A stretch of DNA of 57,713 nt from Desulfoluna sp. (GTDB lineage Bacteria > Desulfobacterota > Desulfobacteria > Desulfobacterales > Desulfolunaceae), in assembly GCF_030145185.1 (NCBI RefSeq), contig NZ_JAQYWB010000038.1, positions 1-57,713 of the forward strand, in the 5' to 3' direction. Positions 1 to 7,385 of this stretch are shown here, one piece after another. A program made the position numbers and the translations under genes. The notes below the pieces were generated by a model. That model worked only from the letters and a program-made list of their open reading frames with translations. It was not told the origin of the DNA and ran no database searches. Position 1 is the first letter of the stretch. Each line of letters starts with the position of its first letter.

Positions 1-565
1 AAGCAAAAACGCCGTAGGGGGCGAATTCCATGACAATGGCGGTGAGGGTGTACATGATCTCTGCGATGGATTCGCACAACTTTTTAAACGGATCTGCTTT
101 TTCACCGGTGATGTTAATGGCGATGCCCAGGAAGATGGCAAAACAGATAACTTGAAGAACATGTCCGCTGGAAAGGGCCCCGATGGGGTTTTTGGGGACG
201 ATGGAGACCAGGGTGTCAATGAAGCGGGGAGCTGCTTTGGCGGTAACAGTTTGTCCCATGTCGATCATCATCCCGGCCCCGGGCTGGAGGATGGTGCTCA
301 CGAGCAAGCCGATGCAGACAGCAAAGGCGGTGGTGACAAGATAAATGGCGAGGGTTTTAAGGCCGATACGGCCGAGCTGCTTGCTGTCCTTGAGGCTGGT
401 CATACCCACAATCAGAGACGAGAAGATAAGCGGGATGATGAGCATCTTAATGGCGTTGATGAAGAGCGTGCCAATGGGTTTGATCAGGATCGCTTTCTCC
501 TGAAAAACAAGCCCGGCAACAATCCCCAGACCCAGGCCAATCATAATTTTCATCCAAAGTTTCAT
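1..565 (-). CDS. DAACS-family dicarboxylate/amino acid:cation symporter, N-terminal part (cut by window edge)
   Basis: The minus strand reads open from an ATG at 565 to the window edge, about 188 residues. It starts MKLWMKIMIGLGLGIVAG and contains several hydrophobic segments: residues 5-22, a segment with KMLIIPLIFSSLIVGM near 40-58, and TAFAVCIGLLVSTIL near 80-95. The loop GALSSGHVLQVICFAIFLGIA is typical of the sodium/proton:dicarboxylate symporter family (DctA/GltP). The protein would import C4-dicarboxylates or acidic amino acids with cations across the inner membrane. A G-rich Shine-Dalgarno (aaggggg) precedes the ATG. The gene lies downstream of a sensor kinase/NtrC-type regulator pair on the same strand and has its own sigma-54 promoter, so it is the likely target of that pair. 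The C-terminal half is outside the window. Confidence 0.88.
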   Translation of the reverse strand, partial: MKLWMKIMIGLGLGIVAGLVFQEKAILIKPIGTLFINAIKMLIIPLIFSSLIVGMTSLKDSKQLGRIGLKTLAIYLVTTAFAVCIGLLVSTILQPGAGMMIDMGQTVTAKAAPRFIDTLVSIVPKNPIGALSSGHVLQVICFAIFLGIAINITGEKADPFKKLCESIAEIMYTLTAIVMEFAPYGVFA

Positions 566-740
566 TTTTCCCCCTTCTCTTTGTGTTCTTGCGTGTGGAG
601 CCCTTTGGAAGCAGGGACGGTGTTGTCATCCAAGCTGCTTTATCCGACCGAAGTGCAGGGCCTCTTTCCAGCCTTAGCCGGTGTACGGGGAACGCAAACA
701 AAACCCGGAGCACCAAGAGCTGAATCAGTATTTATATTCT

Positions 741-755
741 GCAAAGCCAGTGCCA
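741..755 (-). promoter_or_regulatory. sigma-54 promoter of the symporter gene
   Basis: On the minus strand the sequence is TGGCACTGGCTTTGC, a perfect match to the -24/-12 consensus TGGCAC-N5-TTGC. It points to the symporter ATG at 565 and predicts a start near 729, giving a leader of about 165 nt. The neighbouring regulator has the GAFTGA motif needed to open sigma-54 promoters. Confidence 0.85.
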
Positions 756-900
756 GATACGGATTATTTCTGTAATGAGCTGAATAGACAGGTGGAATAG
801 CCCTTCTATGGGCAGGCCGGTATTCAGGCGGGTCTATAACAAAAGGAATAGTTTCTTTCCTGTATTGCGGTAAAGCTAAAATATTACAGGCTCGATTGAT

Positions 901-938
901 GATATAACCAAAGTTATGGCTATAATCTTGGTTATATC
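901..938. promoter_or_regulatory. Inverted repeat, candidate enhancer (UAS) for the NtrC-type regulator
   Basis: GATATAACCAA (901-911) is mirrored by TTGGTTATATC (928-938), a perfect 11-bp inverted repeat with a 16-bp spacer. It lies about 150 bp upstream of the sigma-54 promoter, the usual distance for a bacterial enhancer-binding protein, and just past the end of the regulator gene. No other function for this palindrome is apparent. Confidence 0.6.
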
Positions 939-989
939 CCTTCTCGGGTTATTTTACTGGATAAGGAACATCGGGTGGGCGTTGCCAGG

Positions 990-2417
990 CTATGTTTGCT
1001 GTTTATCTCGAAGGAGCTTCATGCGTTTGCTTAGGGCGGGTTGAGAGATTCCCAACAGGCGCGCCGCAATGCTTTGATTCCCTTCCGCTCGTGCCATGGC
1101 CTCCATAACGAGCAGCTGGGAGGCCTCTGCCAGTGAGGGCAGGGCGTCCATGGCTGAGAAGGGGTTTTTGTGTGCTTCGGAAGAGGAGGGTGGTATCGCC
1201 ACCTCCGATCCGGAGTGTGCCTGGATGGCGTCTTTAAAAGAAGCCATGGAGAGGGTGCCGCCATGGTGGCGTGCCACGGCATCGAAGACCATGGATTTGA
1301 GTTCGCGTATGTTGCCCGGAAAGTGGTAGGTGGCAAGGAGGATCGGCAGCTCCTGGGGGTACGTGGGCTTTTTTTTGCCGGTCTCTTCTGCGGCCATGCC
1401 GAGAAAGGTCTCAAGGAGCACGGGGATGTCGTCTTTTCGTTCCCGCAAGGGAGGCATGTGGATATGATGGGTCTGGAGACGGTAGAAGAGGTCTTTTCTG
1501 AAACGCCTCTCTTTGCCCTTGGCTTGAAGATCTTGGTGGGTGGAGCAGACCACCCGTGCGTTGATTTTTTCGGGTTGGTCGCTGCCCACGGGATAGTAAT
1601 CGCCCTCTTGAAGCAGGCGAAGCAGTTTGACCTGGGACGGCGCGCTGAGGTCGCCGATTTCGTCGAGAAAAAGGGTGCCGTCTGAGGCCTTCTCCACCAT
1701 ACCGCCCCGCCGTGTCTGAGCGCCCGTGAAAGCGCCCCGCACATGGCCGAAGAGGGTGTCCGAGAAGATGGTGTCGTCAAGTCCGGCGACGTTCACCGCT
1801 ACGATGGGACCGGGCGGGTTCCCGACGCGATGGATGGCGCGGGCAATGAGTTCTTTGCCGGTGCCGCTTTCCCCGGTGATGAGCACCGGTTGCCTTGAGC
1901 TGGCCAGAGATTCAATGTAGCTGAAGATAGAGGCCATGTAACGATTCGTGGTGGCGATGTGGCTGAAGATCTCGGGATGGCTCGGTCCTTTCCTGATCGT
2001 TGAGCGGATGGCCCGGTTTTCCCGTTTCAGTTCCCAGAGATTCACGGCATTGATGACCGTGGCCACGATGCGTTCTTCGGCGCCTGTTTTGACGATGTAG
2101 TCGGCCGCTCCCAGTTTCATGCACTCGACGGCAAGGTCAACCTGATTCATGCCGCTCACCACAATAATGACCGTCTCCGGGGATTCTTCCCGGATAATGG
2201 AGATGAGCTCTTCGCCCGGCATGTCGGGCATCATGAGATCCAGGAGGACAATACCGATCTCCTCTTGGGCCACAAGATCCCGGGCTTTTCGGCCATCGGT
2301 GAGTTTGTGCAGATGGGTGAAACCGGTCCGTTCCAGAAGCAGCCCTAAGCTGCGAAGCCATGAGGGTTCATCATCAATAAGGAGAATGGGAAAATCGGCG
2401 TAGCTCGTGTCTGTCAT
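990..2417 (-). CDS. NtrC-family sigma-54-dependent response regulator
   Basis: A 475-residue activator with three domains. The receiver (about 9-125) has acidic residues D15/D16, phospho-acceptor D60 in IVLLDLMMPD and conserved K110. The AAA+ sigma-54 interaction domain (about 150-385) has Walker A GESGTGKE at 182-189, the sigma-54 contact loop GAFTGA at 228-233 and Walker B TLFLDEIGD at 248-256. A Fis-type helix-turn-helix occupies the last 29 residues. It should be phosphorylated by the kinase encoded just upstream, whose stop overlaps this ATG (ATGA), so the two are translationally coupled. The layout matches DctB/DctD-like systems. The adjacent symporter with a perfect sigma-54 promoter is the obvious target. 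The ligand is not known from sequence. Confidence 0.93.
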   Translation of the reverse strand: MTDTSYADFPILLIDDEPSWLRSLGLLLERTGFTHLHKLTDGRKARDLVAQEEIGIVLLDLMMPDMPGEELISIIREESPETVIIVVSGMNQVDLAVECMKLGAADYIVKTGAEERIVATVINAVNLWELKRENRAIRSTIRKGPSHPEIFSHIATTNRYMASIFSYIESLASSRQPVLITGESGTGKELIARAIHRVGNPPGPIVAVNVAGLDDTIFSDTLFGHVRGAFTGAQTRRGGMVEKASDGTLFLDEIGDLSAPSQVKLLRLLQEGDYYPVGSDQPEKINARVVCSTHQDLQAKGKERRFRKDLFYRLQTHHIHMPPLRERKDDIPVLLETFLGMAAEETGKKKPTYPQELPILLATYHFPGNIRELKSMVFDAVARHHGGTLSMASFKDAIQAHSGSEVAIPPSSSEAHKNPFSAMDALPSLAEASQLLVMEAMARAEGNQSIAARLLGISQPALSKRMKLLRDKQQT

Positions 2418-4099
2418 GGGGCCTCTTTTTCAGATGTGGTTTCGTGCAGGGCCGGGAGCCGAAGGGTGGCGGTGGTGCCCAGGCCCGGTTGCGATTCAAA
2501 GGTTAAGCTGCCTTCATGATTTCGAACGATACCTGCTGAGACGGACAGGCCCAGGCCGGTGCCTCCCATGGCTCGCTTTGTGGTAAAGAAGGGGTCCGTG
2601 AGATGAGGCAGATGCTCTTGATCGATGCCTATCCCCTCATCAATCACTTTAAGAAAAACTACGCGGTGTAGGGGGTCCGTGCCTGTCTGCAGGCGGATGG
2701 CCGCGTTGGGGTTTTCAAGGGCCTGGCAGGCATTGAGCAGGAGGTTGATCACCACCTGTTCGATGCGCTGGGGGTTGGCGCGTAAGGGGGGAAGGGCTTC
2801 TTCGAGTTCTACGTGAACGTTTCGGGACGCCTTTTCAACCGCGGTGCGGACGAGGCGCAAGGCGTTGGTGGCGATTACGTTGATGTCGGCCTCCTCTCTC
2901 TCATCATCGCTTTGTCTTGAAAAGTCCCGGAGATCCTCCACAATGGCTTTTATGCGAAGGGCCGCGTCCTGGCTCTCCTCCAGGACCAGGGGCAGTTCCT
3001 TCCTCATGCGGTCATAAGGGAGGCCCGCGACCTTAAAATTCCCGTGTTCCTTAAAATGATGCTCCAGGACCGGGTGAATCTCTTTGAAGGCGGCTGTCAG
3101 CAGGGGGATATTTAAAAGCAGGAGGCCGTTCGGGTTGTTGAGTTCATGGGCGATGCCGGAGACGAGGAAGCCCAGGGATGCCATTTTATCGGCCTGCAGC
3201 AGTTGTTTCTGACGGGTCTCCAGCTGCTGGGTACGCAGGGCCACTTCACGCTTGAGGGTTCGCGACCAGAGGAGGTTGCCAATGATCACCAGGGCCATGA
3301 GGGTGACCAGAAGGCCGGTGGCAAGGATCAGCTTTCGGGTGGGGATTCCGGGCTCCAGGACGCCCAGCCAGCGATTGTGGATGGCCCGAAGCCGACCTGT
3401 CTTTTTTAAAATGGCCAGACCTTCACTGATCTGGGCCATGAGCGCGGTGTTGCCTTTGCGTGTGGCATAGCAGTAGAGCTGGACCGCGATGGGGTTGCCG
3501 CGTTTTCGTATGTTCGTGAGTTTGTTTTCACGGATGTAGTAGAGGCCGGGAAGGTTGGCCACGATGGCGTAGTCATAGGTTCCAGAGGCCACAAGCCTCA
3601 GGGCGTCGGTCTGGAAGGGGGTGGGGACCGGTTCGATAGGAAGGCCGCTGTGTTTGAGGGTCTCGTGCATGATGCCATTGGTCTGCACCAAGACTTTTTT
3701 ACCGCTGAGGTGGGGGAGGCTGGTGACGCCCAGGGTTTCCAGACGGGTGAAAATTGAGTGGTGAATCAGGGTGTAAGCCAGGGAAAACTCATACCGCTCC
3801 GACCGCTCATCTGAATAGGAGATCCCCTGCATGACGTCGACGTCCCCTCGCTTGAAGGCTGCCATGCTCTCTTCCCAGGGCCCCAGGCGGATTTCGATCT
3901 CCATGCCCATCACTTCGGCCAGAGCGCGGGTGAGCTCCACGGTGAAGCCGGCGGGTTCGCCCTGTTCATCTATAAACTCATACGGGGGGTACTGGGCATC
4001 CCCCCCGAAGACGATGCGGGCTGGAGGCTCTGCCCGAACGGCTGTTTCCGTCAGCAGCAGGGCAAGGCAAAAAAAAAGAAAGAGCCCACGCCGGGTCAT
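2414..4099 (-). CDS. Sensor histidine kinase with periplasmic solute-binding (SBP_bac_3) sensor domain
   Basis: A 561-residue membrane kinase. A signal peptide (1-23) is followed by a type-3 extracellular solute-binding domain (about 28-247) that begins IVFGGDAQYPPYEFIDEQGE, as in polar amino-acid and arogenate-type receptors. Then come one transmembrane helix (about 258-279), a short coiled linker, and a HisKA domain with H319 in SGIAHELNNP. The HATPase domain carries the N box NLLLNACQAL, the G1 box DEGIGI and the G2 box GGTGLGLSV. It probably senses an amino acid or carboxylate directly in the periplasm and phosphorylates the downstream regulator. The ATG at 4099 overlaps the mtaB stop by one base; a GTG at 4102 is an alternative start. 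A Shine-Dalgarno GGAGAGG precedes it. Confidence 0.9.
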   Translation of the reverse strand: MTRRGLFLFFCLALLLTETAVRAEPPARIVFGGDAQYPPYEFIDEQGEPAGFTVELTRALAEVMGMEIEIRLGPWEESMAAFKRGDVDVMQGISYSDERSERYEFSLAYTLIHHSIFTRLETLGVTSLPHLSGKKVLVQTNGIMHETLKHSGLPIEPVPTPFQTDALRLVASGTYDYAIVANLPGLYYIRENKLTNIRKRGNPIAVQLYCYATRKGNTALMAQISEGLAILKKTGRLRAIHNRWLGVLEPGIPTRKLILATGLLVTLMALVIIGNLLWSRTLKREVALRTQQLETRQKQLLQADKMASLGFLVSGIAHELNNPNGLLLLNIPLLTAAFKEIHPVLEHHFKEHGNFKVAGLPYDRMRKELPLVLEESQDAALRIKAIVEDLRDFSRQSDDEREEADINVIATNALRLVRTAVEKASRNVHVELEEALPPLRANPQRIEQVVINLLLNACQALENPNAAIRLQTGTDPLHRVVFLKVIDEGIGIDQEHLPHLTDPFFTTKRAMGGTGLGLSVSAGIVRNHEGSLTFESQPGLGTTATLRLPALHETTSEKEAP

Positions 4100-5418
4100 C
4101 ACCTCTCCTCTCGTCTCCCCATGAGGTGACCCGAATCGGGGGCGGCTTCCAGGGTGACCGGCACCAGCTGGTTCATCAGGTGATCCCCCCCTTCAATCTG
4201 CACGGGGATGTAGTGGGAGGTGAGCCCTTTGAGGAGGCCTGTCTGGCGGTCACGCTCTTTTTCCACCATCACCTCGGCCCGGGTGCCTACGGCGGCATCC
4301 ATGAACCGTTGCTTTGCGGCATTGCCGATGGCTCTGACCCGTGCGGTGCGGTGTTTCATGGTGTCGCTGTCAATCCGTCCATCAAAGGAGGCGGCCGGGG
4401 TTCTCTCCCTGGGAGAGAAGGGGAAGACGTGGAGATAGGCCAGGGGCAGGGATTCCAGGAAATGACAGGTGTTTTCAAATTGTGTGTCGGTCTCTCCGGG
4501 AAAGCCGATGATGACGTCTGCACCGATGGCGGTGGTCGGAGACAGTGTGTGGATGCGCGTGACCAGCTCTTTAAAACGTTTTGTCGTGTAGGGCCGTTTC
4601 ATGCGGGAGAGGACGGTGTCATCGCCGCTTTGAAGGGGAATGTGGACATGATCGCAAAAATAGGGTGAGGAGGTGATCAGGTCGACAATCTCGTCGCTGA
4701 TCTCCATGGGCTCCATGGAGCTCAACCGAACACGCCGGACGGATCCCGCCTCTTTCATCTGTTTGAGCAGTGCATAAAACGAGGTGACTGGGGTGAGGTC
4801 CATGCCGTAGCAGCCGATGTGAATCCCGGTGAGAACCACTTCCAGATACCCTTTCTCTCCGAGGGAGGCCAGGCGGTCCATGACCTCTGCCACGGGCATG
4901 CTGCGGGATCGGCCCCGGGTGTGGGGGACAATGCAGTACGAGCAGAAGGCGTTGCAGCCATCCTGGATTTTCAGCAAGGGGCGGGTGCGGGTTCCCAGGG
5001 CGTCTACATTGATGCCTTTAAAAAGCGTCTCCCGGCAGCTTGCGTTTCGGTCTTCGGAGAAGTGGGCCTCCCCCTTTTCATAAAGGGCGATGATCAGCTC
5101 TGGGAGCTGGTGTTTCTCCGTGTGGCTGATGACGGCATCCACCCCTTCAATCTTTTCGATCTCGGCGGCTTCTGTCTGAGCGTAGCATCCGGTGACCACC
5201 ATCTTGGCAGAGGGGTTCTTTCGAATCGTCTGACGGATGTGGTGCCTGGATTCCACCGAGGCTTTTCCGGTGACGGTGCAGGTGTTGATGACGCAGACAT
5301 CGGCGTCTGATGGTTTTTGGGTCTCTGTCCAGCCTTGGGAGGTGAGGGCCATGCCCACGGCGTCGGATTCAAACCGGTTGACCTTGCAGCCGAGGGTGTT
5401 GATGAAATAGCGTGGCAT
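4099..5418 (-). CDS. mtaB: tRNA (N6-threonylcarbamoyladenosine-37-C2)-methylthiotransferase MtaB
   Basis: A radical-SAM methylthiotransferase that adds a methylthio group to t6A at position 37 of ANN-decoding tRNAs. The N-terminal UPF0004 domain starts MPRYFINTLGCKVNRFESDA; TLGCKVN is the MtaB signature. It has the further cluster cysteines CVINTC and TGCYAQ. The radical-SAM motif is CNAFCSYCIVPHTRGRSRS. A C-terminal TRAM-like segment follows (about 375-435). The ATG at 5418 is preferred because the family starts close to this methionine; a GTG at 5439 would add seven residues inside a small hairpin (5439-5456). The gene is followed without a gap by the sensor kinase and preceded by mnmA, so the run joins two tRNA sulfur modifications. 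Confidence 0.92.
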   Translation of the reverse strand: MPRYFINTLGCKVNRFESDAVGMALTSQGWTETQKPSDADVCVINTCTVTGKASVESRHHIRQTIRKNPSAKMVVTGCYAQTEAAEIEKIEGVDAVISHTEKHQLPELIIALYEKGEAHFSEDRNASCRETLFKGINVDALGTRTRPLLKIQDGCNAFCSYCIVPHTRGRSRSMPVAEVMDRLASLGEKGYLEVVLTGIHIGCYGMDLTPVTSFYALLKQMKEAGSVRRVRLSSMEPMEISDEIVDLITSSPYFCDHVHIPLQSGDDTVLSRMKRPYTTKRFKELVTRIHTLSPTTAIGADVIIGFPGETDTQFENTCHFLESLPLAYLHVFPFSPRERTPAASFDGRIDSDTMKHRTARVRAIGNAAKQRFMDAAVGTRAEVMVEKERDRQTGLLKGLTSHYIPVQIEGGDHLMNQLVPVTLEAAPDSGHLMGRREER

Positions 5419-5521
5419 AATTGGGAACCTGTGCTTCACACCATCCTGAAATGGTGATTATGATTTCTGTTAAATTAAGAAGTGACTCATCGCGACGTTT
5501 TTGGAGACAAGACGAGCCTCC

Positions 5522-6634
5522 TTAAACCGTTTTGTGCGAAATCCAGCCGCCGCCGAGAACTTCGTCTCCTGCGTAGAAGACAGCGCCCTGGCCCGGGGTG
5601 ATGGCGGACTGGGGTGTGTCAAAGAAGAGGGTTGCCGTCGCTTTTTCGGGACCCAGCTCAATGCGGCAGGGGCTGCCTTTGTGGCTGTAACGGATCTTGC
5701 AGACGGCTTCAAAGACGGTGCGTGGCGGAGGCTGGATCCAGTTGAGCCCGGTGACTGAGCAGGAGGCCGAGAACAGGGCCTCCTTTTTTCCCACCACCAG
5801 GCGGTTTGTCTCCGGCTCGATGGCCAGGACATAATACGGATAGGGACCCGGGCAGTTGATGCCCCGCCGCTGCCCCAGGGTAAACCCGTGGAGCCCCAGG
5901 TGGCGTCCGACTTCGGTGCCATCTTCTGTGACAATGGGACCGGGTTTCATCGCAAACCCCGGACGTTTTAAAAGAAACTCCTTGTAGTCGCCATTCTCAA
6001 TAAAGCAGATGTCCTGGCTTTCCCCTTTGGAGACGGAGGAGAGTCCCGCCTCGGCAGCTTCTTTTTTAATCTCCTCTTTGACCATGCCTCCCAGGGGAAA
6101 CACGGCCTTGCCAAGATGTTCCGAAGAGACCATGGAGAGAAAGTAGGACTGGTCTTTTAAGGGGTCTTCTCCCTTTAAAAGGTGAACCAATCCGGTGTCG
6201 TCACGCCGTGTTTTGACGTAGTGACCCGTGGCGAGGCTGTGGGCTCCGAGGGTGGCGGCAATTTCCAGGAGAAGCCCGAATTTGATCGCCGGATTGCACC
6301 GCTGGCAGGGGTTGGGTGTGCACCCGCTTCGGTATGCCTCCACAAAAGGAACCACCACCTCCGCTTCAAAACGATCGCGGATGTCGATGAGGTGAATGGG
6401 CACCTGGAGCTGCTCTGCCACATGGTTCATGGCGGGGATGGCCGTCCGGCAGGTCTCAGCGTGGAGGGTGAGCCAGGGGGAGGGGACCGTGGATAGAGGT
6501 TCTCCGCCGCCCTTTTCGTAGCCCGTGATAAAATGAATACCGACGACCTTGTGGCCCGCCTTCTTGAGAAGCCAGGCCGCGTAAAGGGAGTCGATGCCGC
6601 CGCTAACCGCGACGGCAGTGGTGAGGTTGTTCAT
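5522..6634 (-). CDS. mnmA: tRNA-specific 2-thiouridylase MnmA
   Basis: A 370-residue enzyme that makes 2-thiouridine at wobble U34 of Lys, Glu and Gln tRNAs. The PP-loop AVSGGIDSLYAAW near the N terminus binds ATP. The two catalytic cysteines lie in NPCQRCNPAIKF (about residue 102) and SQDICFI (about residue 200). The C-terminal beta-barrel region with LGQRRGINCPGPYPYYVLAI is also family-typical. The ATG at 6634 shares one base with the stop of the NIL-ferredoxin gene (TGATG). Longer in-frame starts inside that gene are unlikely because MnmA proteins begin right before the PP-loop. In anaerobes lacking a TusA-E relay, the neighbouring ferredoxin may take part in sulfur or electron delivery (inference). 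Confidence 0.94.
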   Translation of the reverse strand: MNNLTTAVAVSGGIDSLYAAWLLKKAGHKVVGIHFITGYEKGGGEPLSTVPSPWLTLHAETCRTAIPAMNHVAEQLQVPIHLIDIRDRFEAEVVVPFVEAYRSGCTPNPCQRCNPAIKFGLLLEIAATLGAHSLATGHYVKTRRDDTGLVHLLKGEDPLKDQSYFLSMVSSEHLGKAVFPLGGMVKEEIKKEAAEAGLSSVSKGESQDICFIENGDYKEFLLKRPGFAMKPGPIVTEDGTEVGRHLGLHGFTLGQRRGINCPGPYPYYVLAIEPETNRLVVGKKEALFSASCSVTGLNWIQPPPRTVFEAVCKIRYSHKGSPCRIELGPEKATATLFFDTPQSAITPGQGAVFYAGDEVLGGGWISHKTV

Positions 6635-7059
6635 CAGAAGAAATTCTTGTCCTTGGGGTTGGCCTTCATGGCATGGGAGGGGCAGGTGGGAACACAAAGT
6701 TCACAGGCGCTGCATTTTTCCAGGTCAAAGAGCACTTCCATGGAGGGGCGTTTGATGGACAGAGCCCCGGTGGGGCAGACCGCCGTGCAGGCACCGCAAT
6801 GGGTGCAGCGTCCTTCATCCCGCGTGACCTCCTGGTCGGAGCGGCTCACCTTGATCCCTTTGCTTTTCAGATACTCCAGGCCCTTTTTGAAATTTTCGCG
6901 GGTGCCTTTCAGTTCGAGGACCATCATGCCTTCACGGCGGGGGAAGATGTTGGCATGGAGAATGGCAAAGGTCAGCTCGTAGTCTCTGGCAAGGTAACAG
7001 ACCACCGGCTCAGGGGAGGCCTCCTTGGGAAATTTCAGAATAAGTATTTTTGATTGCAC
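6634..7059 (-). CDS. NIL-domain ferredoxin with two 4Fe-4S motifs
   Basis: A 141-residue protein. The N-terminal NIL domain (about 1-75: KILILKFPKEASPEPVVCYL) is of the type found at the C terminus of methionine ABC transporters. The C-terminal part is a 2[4Fe-4S] ferredoxin with CTHCGACTAVCP and CSACELCVPTCP. Such NIL/Fer4 proteins are common in methanogens and sulfate reducers, where they have been linked to sulfur incorporation into homocysteine and other acceptors. Here the gene is coupled to mnmA by a one-base overlap, which suggests a role in anaerobic tRNA thiolation (inference). It is the first gene after the structured leader RNA at 7085-7218. Confidence 0.88.
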   Translation of the reverse strand: MQSKILILKFPKEASPEPVVCYLARDYELTFAILHANIFPRREGMMVLELKGTRENFKKGLEYLKSKGIKVSRSDQEVTRDEGRCTHCGACTAVCPTGALSIKRPSMEVLFDLEKCSACELCVPTCPSHAMKANPKDKNFF

Positions 7060-7084
7060 GCTTGGGCCTCCGAAGCTGTTGCAG

Positions 7085-7218
7085 TGTAAAAACCGCCGGT
7101 GAACAGGAACGGCTCAGACCGGCTGAACGGTGCGGGCCACTTGCGGGGAGTCGGTCGTGGGCATGCGACCCGTAAGACTCCGAGAAAGTGGGTGACCTGC
7201 ACCCCTTTTATAAATCTC
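7085..7218 (-). ncRNA. Structured leader RNA or small RNA upstream of the NIL-ferredoxin/mnmA operon
   Basis: A good promoter (7222-7250) would start a minus-strand transcript near 7215. That transcript folds into one long interrupted hairpin. The stems are GGTGC 7129-7133 with GCACC 7199-7203, CCACTT 7137-7142 with AAGTGG 7186-7191, GGAGTC 7147-7152 with GACTCC 7176-7181, and GGTCG 7153-7157 with CGACC 7166-7170. There is an asymmetric CGTAA bulge (7171-7175) and a symmetric GCGG/GAGA internal loop. A terminator-like hairpin with a U-run (7088-7123) follows, about 30 nt before the ferredoxin ATG. The layout fits either a riboswitch with an attenuator or a free-standing sRNA of about 130 nt. 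I could not match it to SAM, TPP, cobalamin, T-box, SRP or tmRNA consensus; a 6S-like RNA remains possible. Confidence 0.55.
7088..7123 (-). terminator. Terminator/attenuator at the end of the leader RNA
   Basis: On the minus strand GCCGGT (7123-7118) and ACCGGC (7100-7095) form a perfect 6-bp stem around a 17-nt loop, directly followed by GG and TTTTT. It lies between the structured element and the ferredoxin start, where it could stop transcription conditionally. Confidence 0.5.
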
Positions 7219-7221
7219 TTT

Positions 7222-7250
7222 ATGATACCGGGTCTGATCGGGGGTGTCAA
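7222..7250 (-). promoter_or_regulatory. sigma-70-type promoter for leader RNA and NIL-ferredoxin/mnmA
   Basis: The minus strand has TTGACA (7250-7245), a 17-bp spacer and TATCAT (7227-7222): a perfect -35, a -10 with five of six consensus bases and optimal spacing. Confidence 0.7.
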
Positions 7251-7385
7251 TATAGCAGCTGAGGTGGATTGGTGCCTTCAGGGGAGGCCGTCCATACGCT
7301 CGAGGCTGAGCGTCACGGCGTTTTCCCAGCCACAGACGAAGATGCAGGGGCTGGCGTTGCCGGTTTCGCCAGACCCTGTGGTTTT

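Noticed and set aside
152-775. Long plus-strand open frame
   Set aside because: It is antisense to the symporter gene, which has clear family motifs on the minus strand, and crosses its promoter.
1170-1685. Plus-strand open frame inside the response regulator gene
   Set aside because: Shadow frame of a gene with intact receiver, AAA+ and HTH motifs.
7088-7203. 6S RNA or SAM riboswitch identity for the leader RNA
   Set aside because: Some 6S-like strings (GCAAGTGGCCC) occur, but the overall size, bubble position and SAM-I conserved bases do not match; left unassigned.
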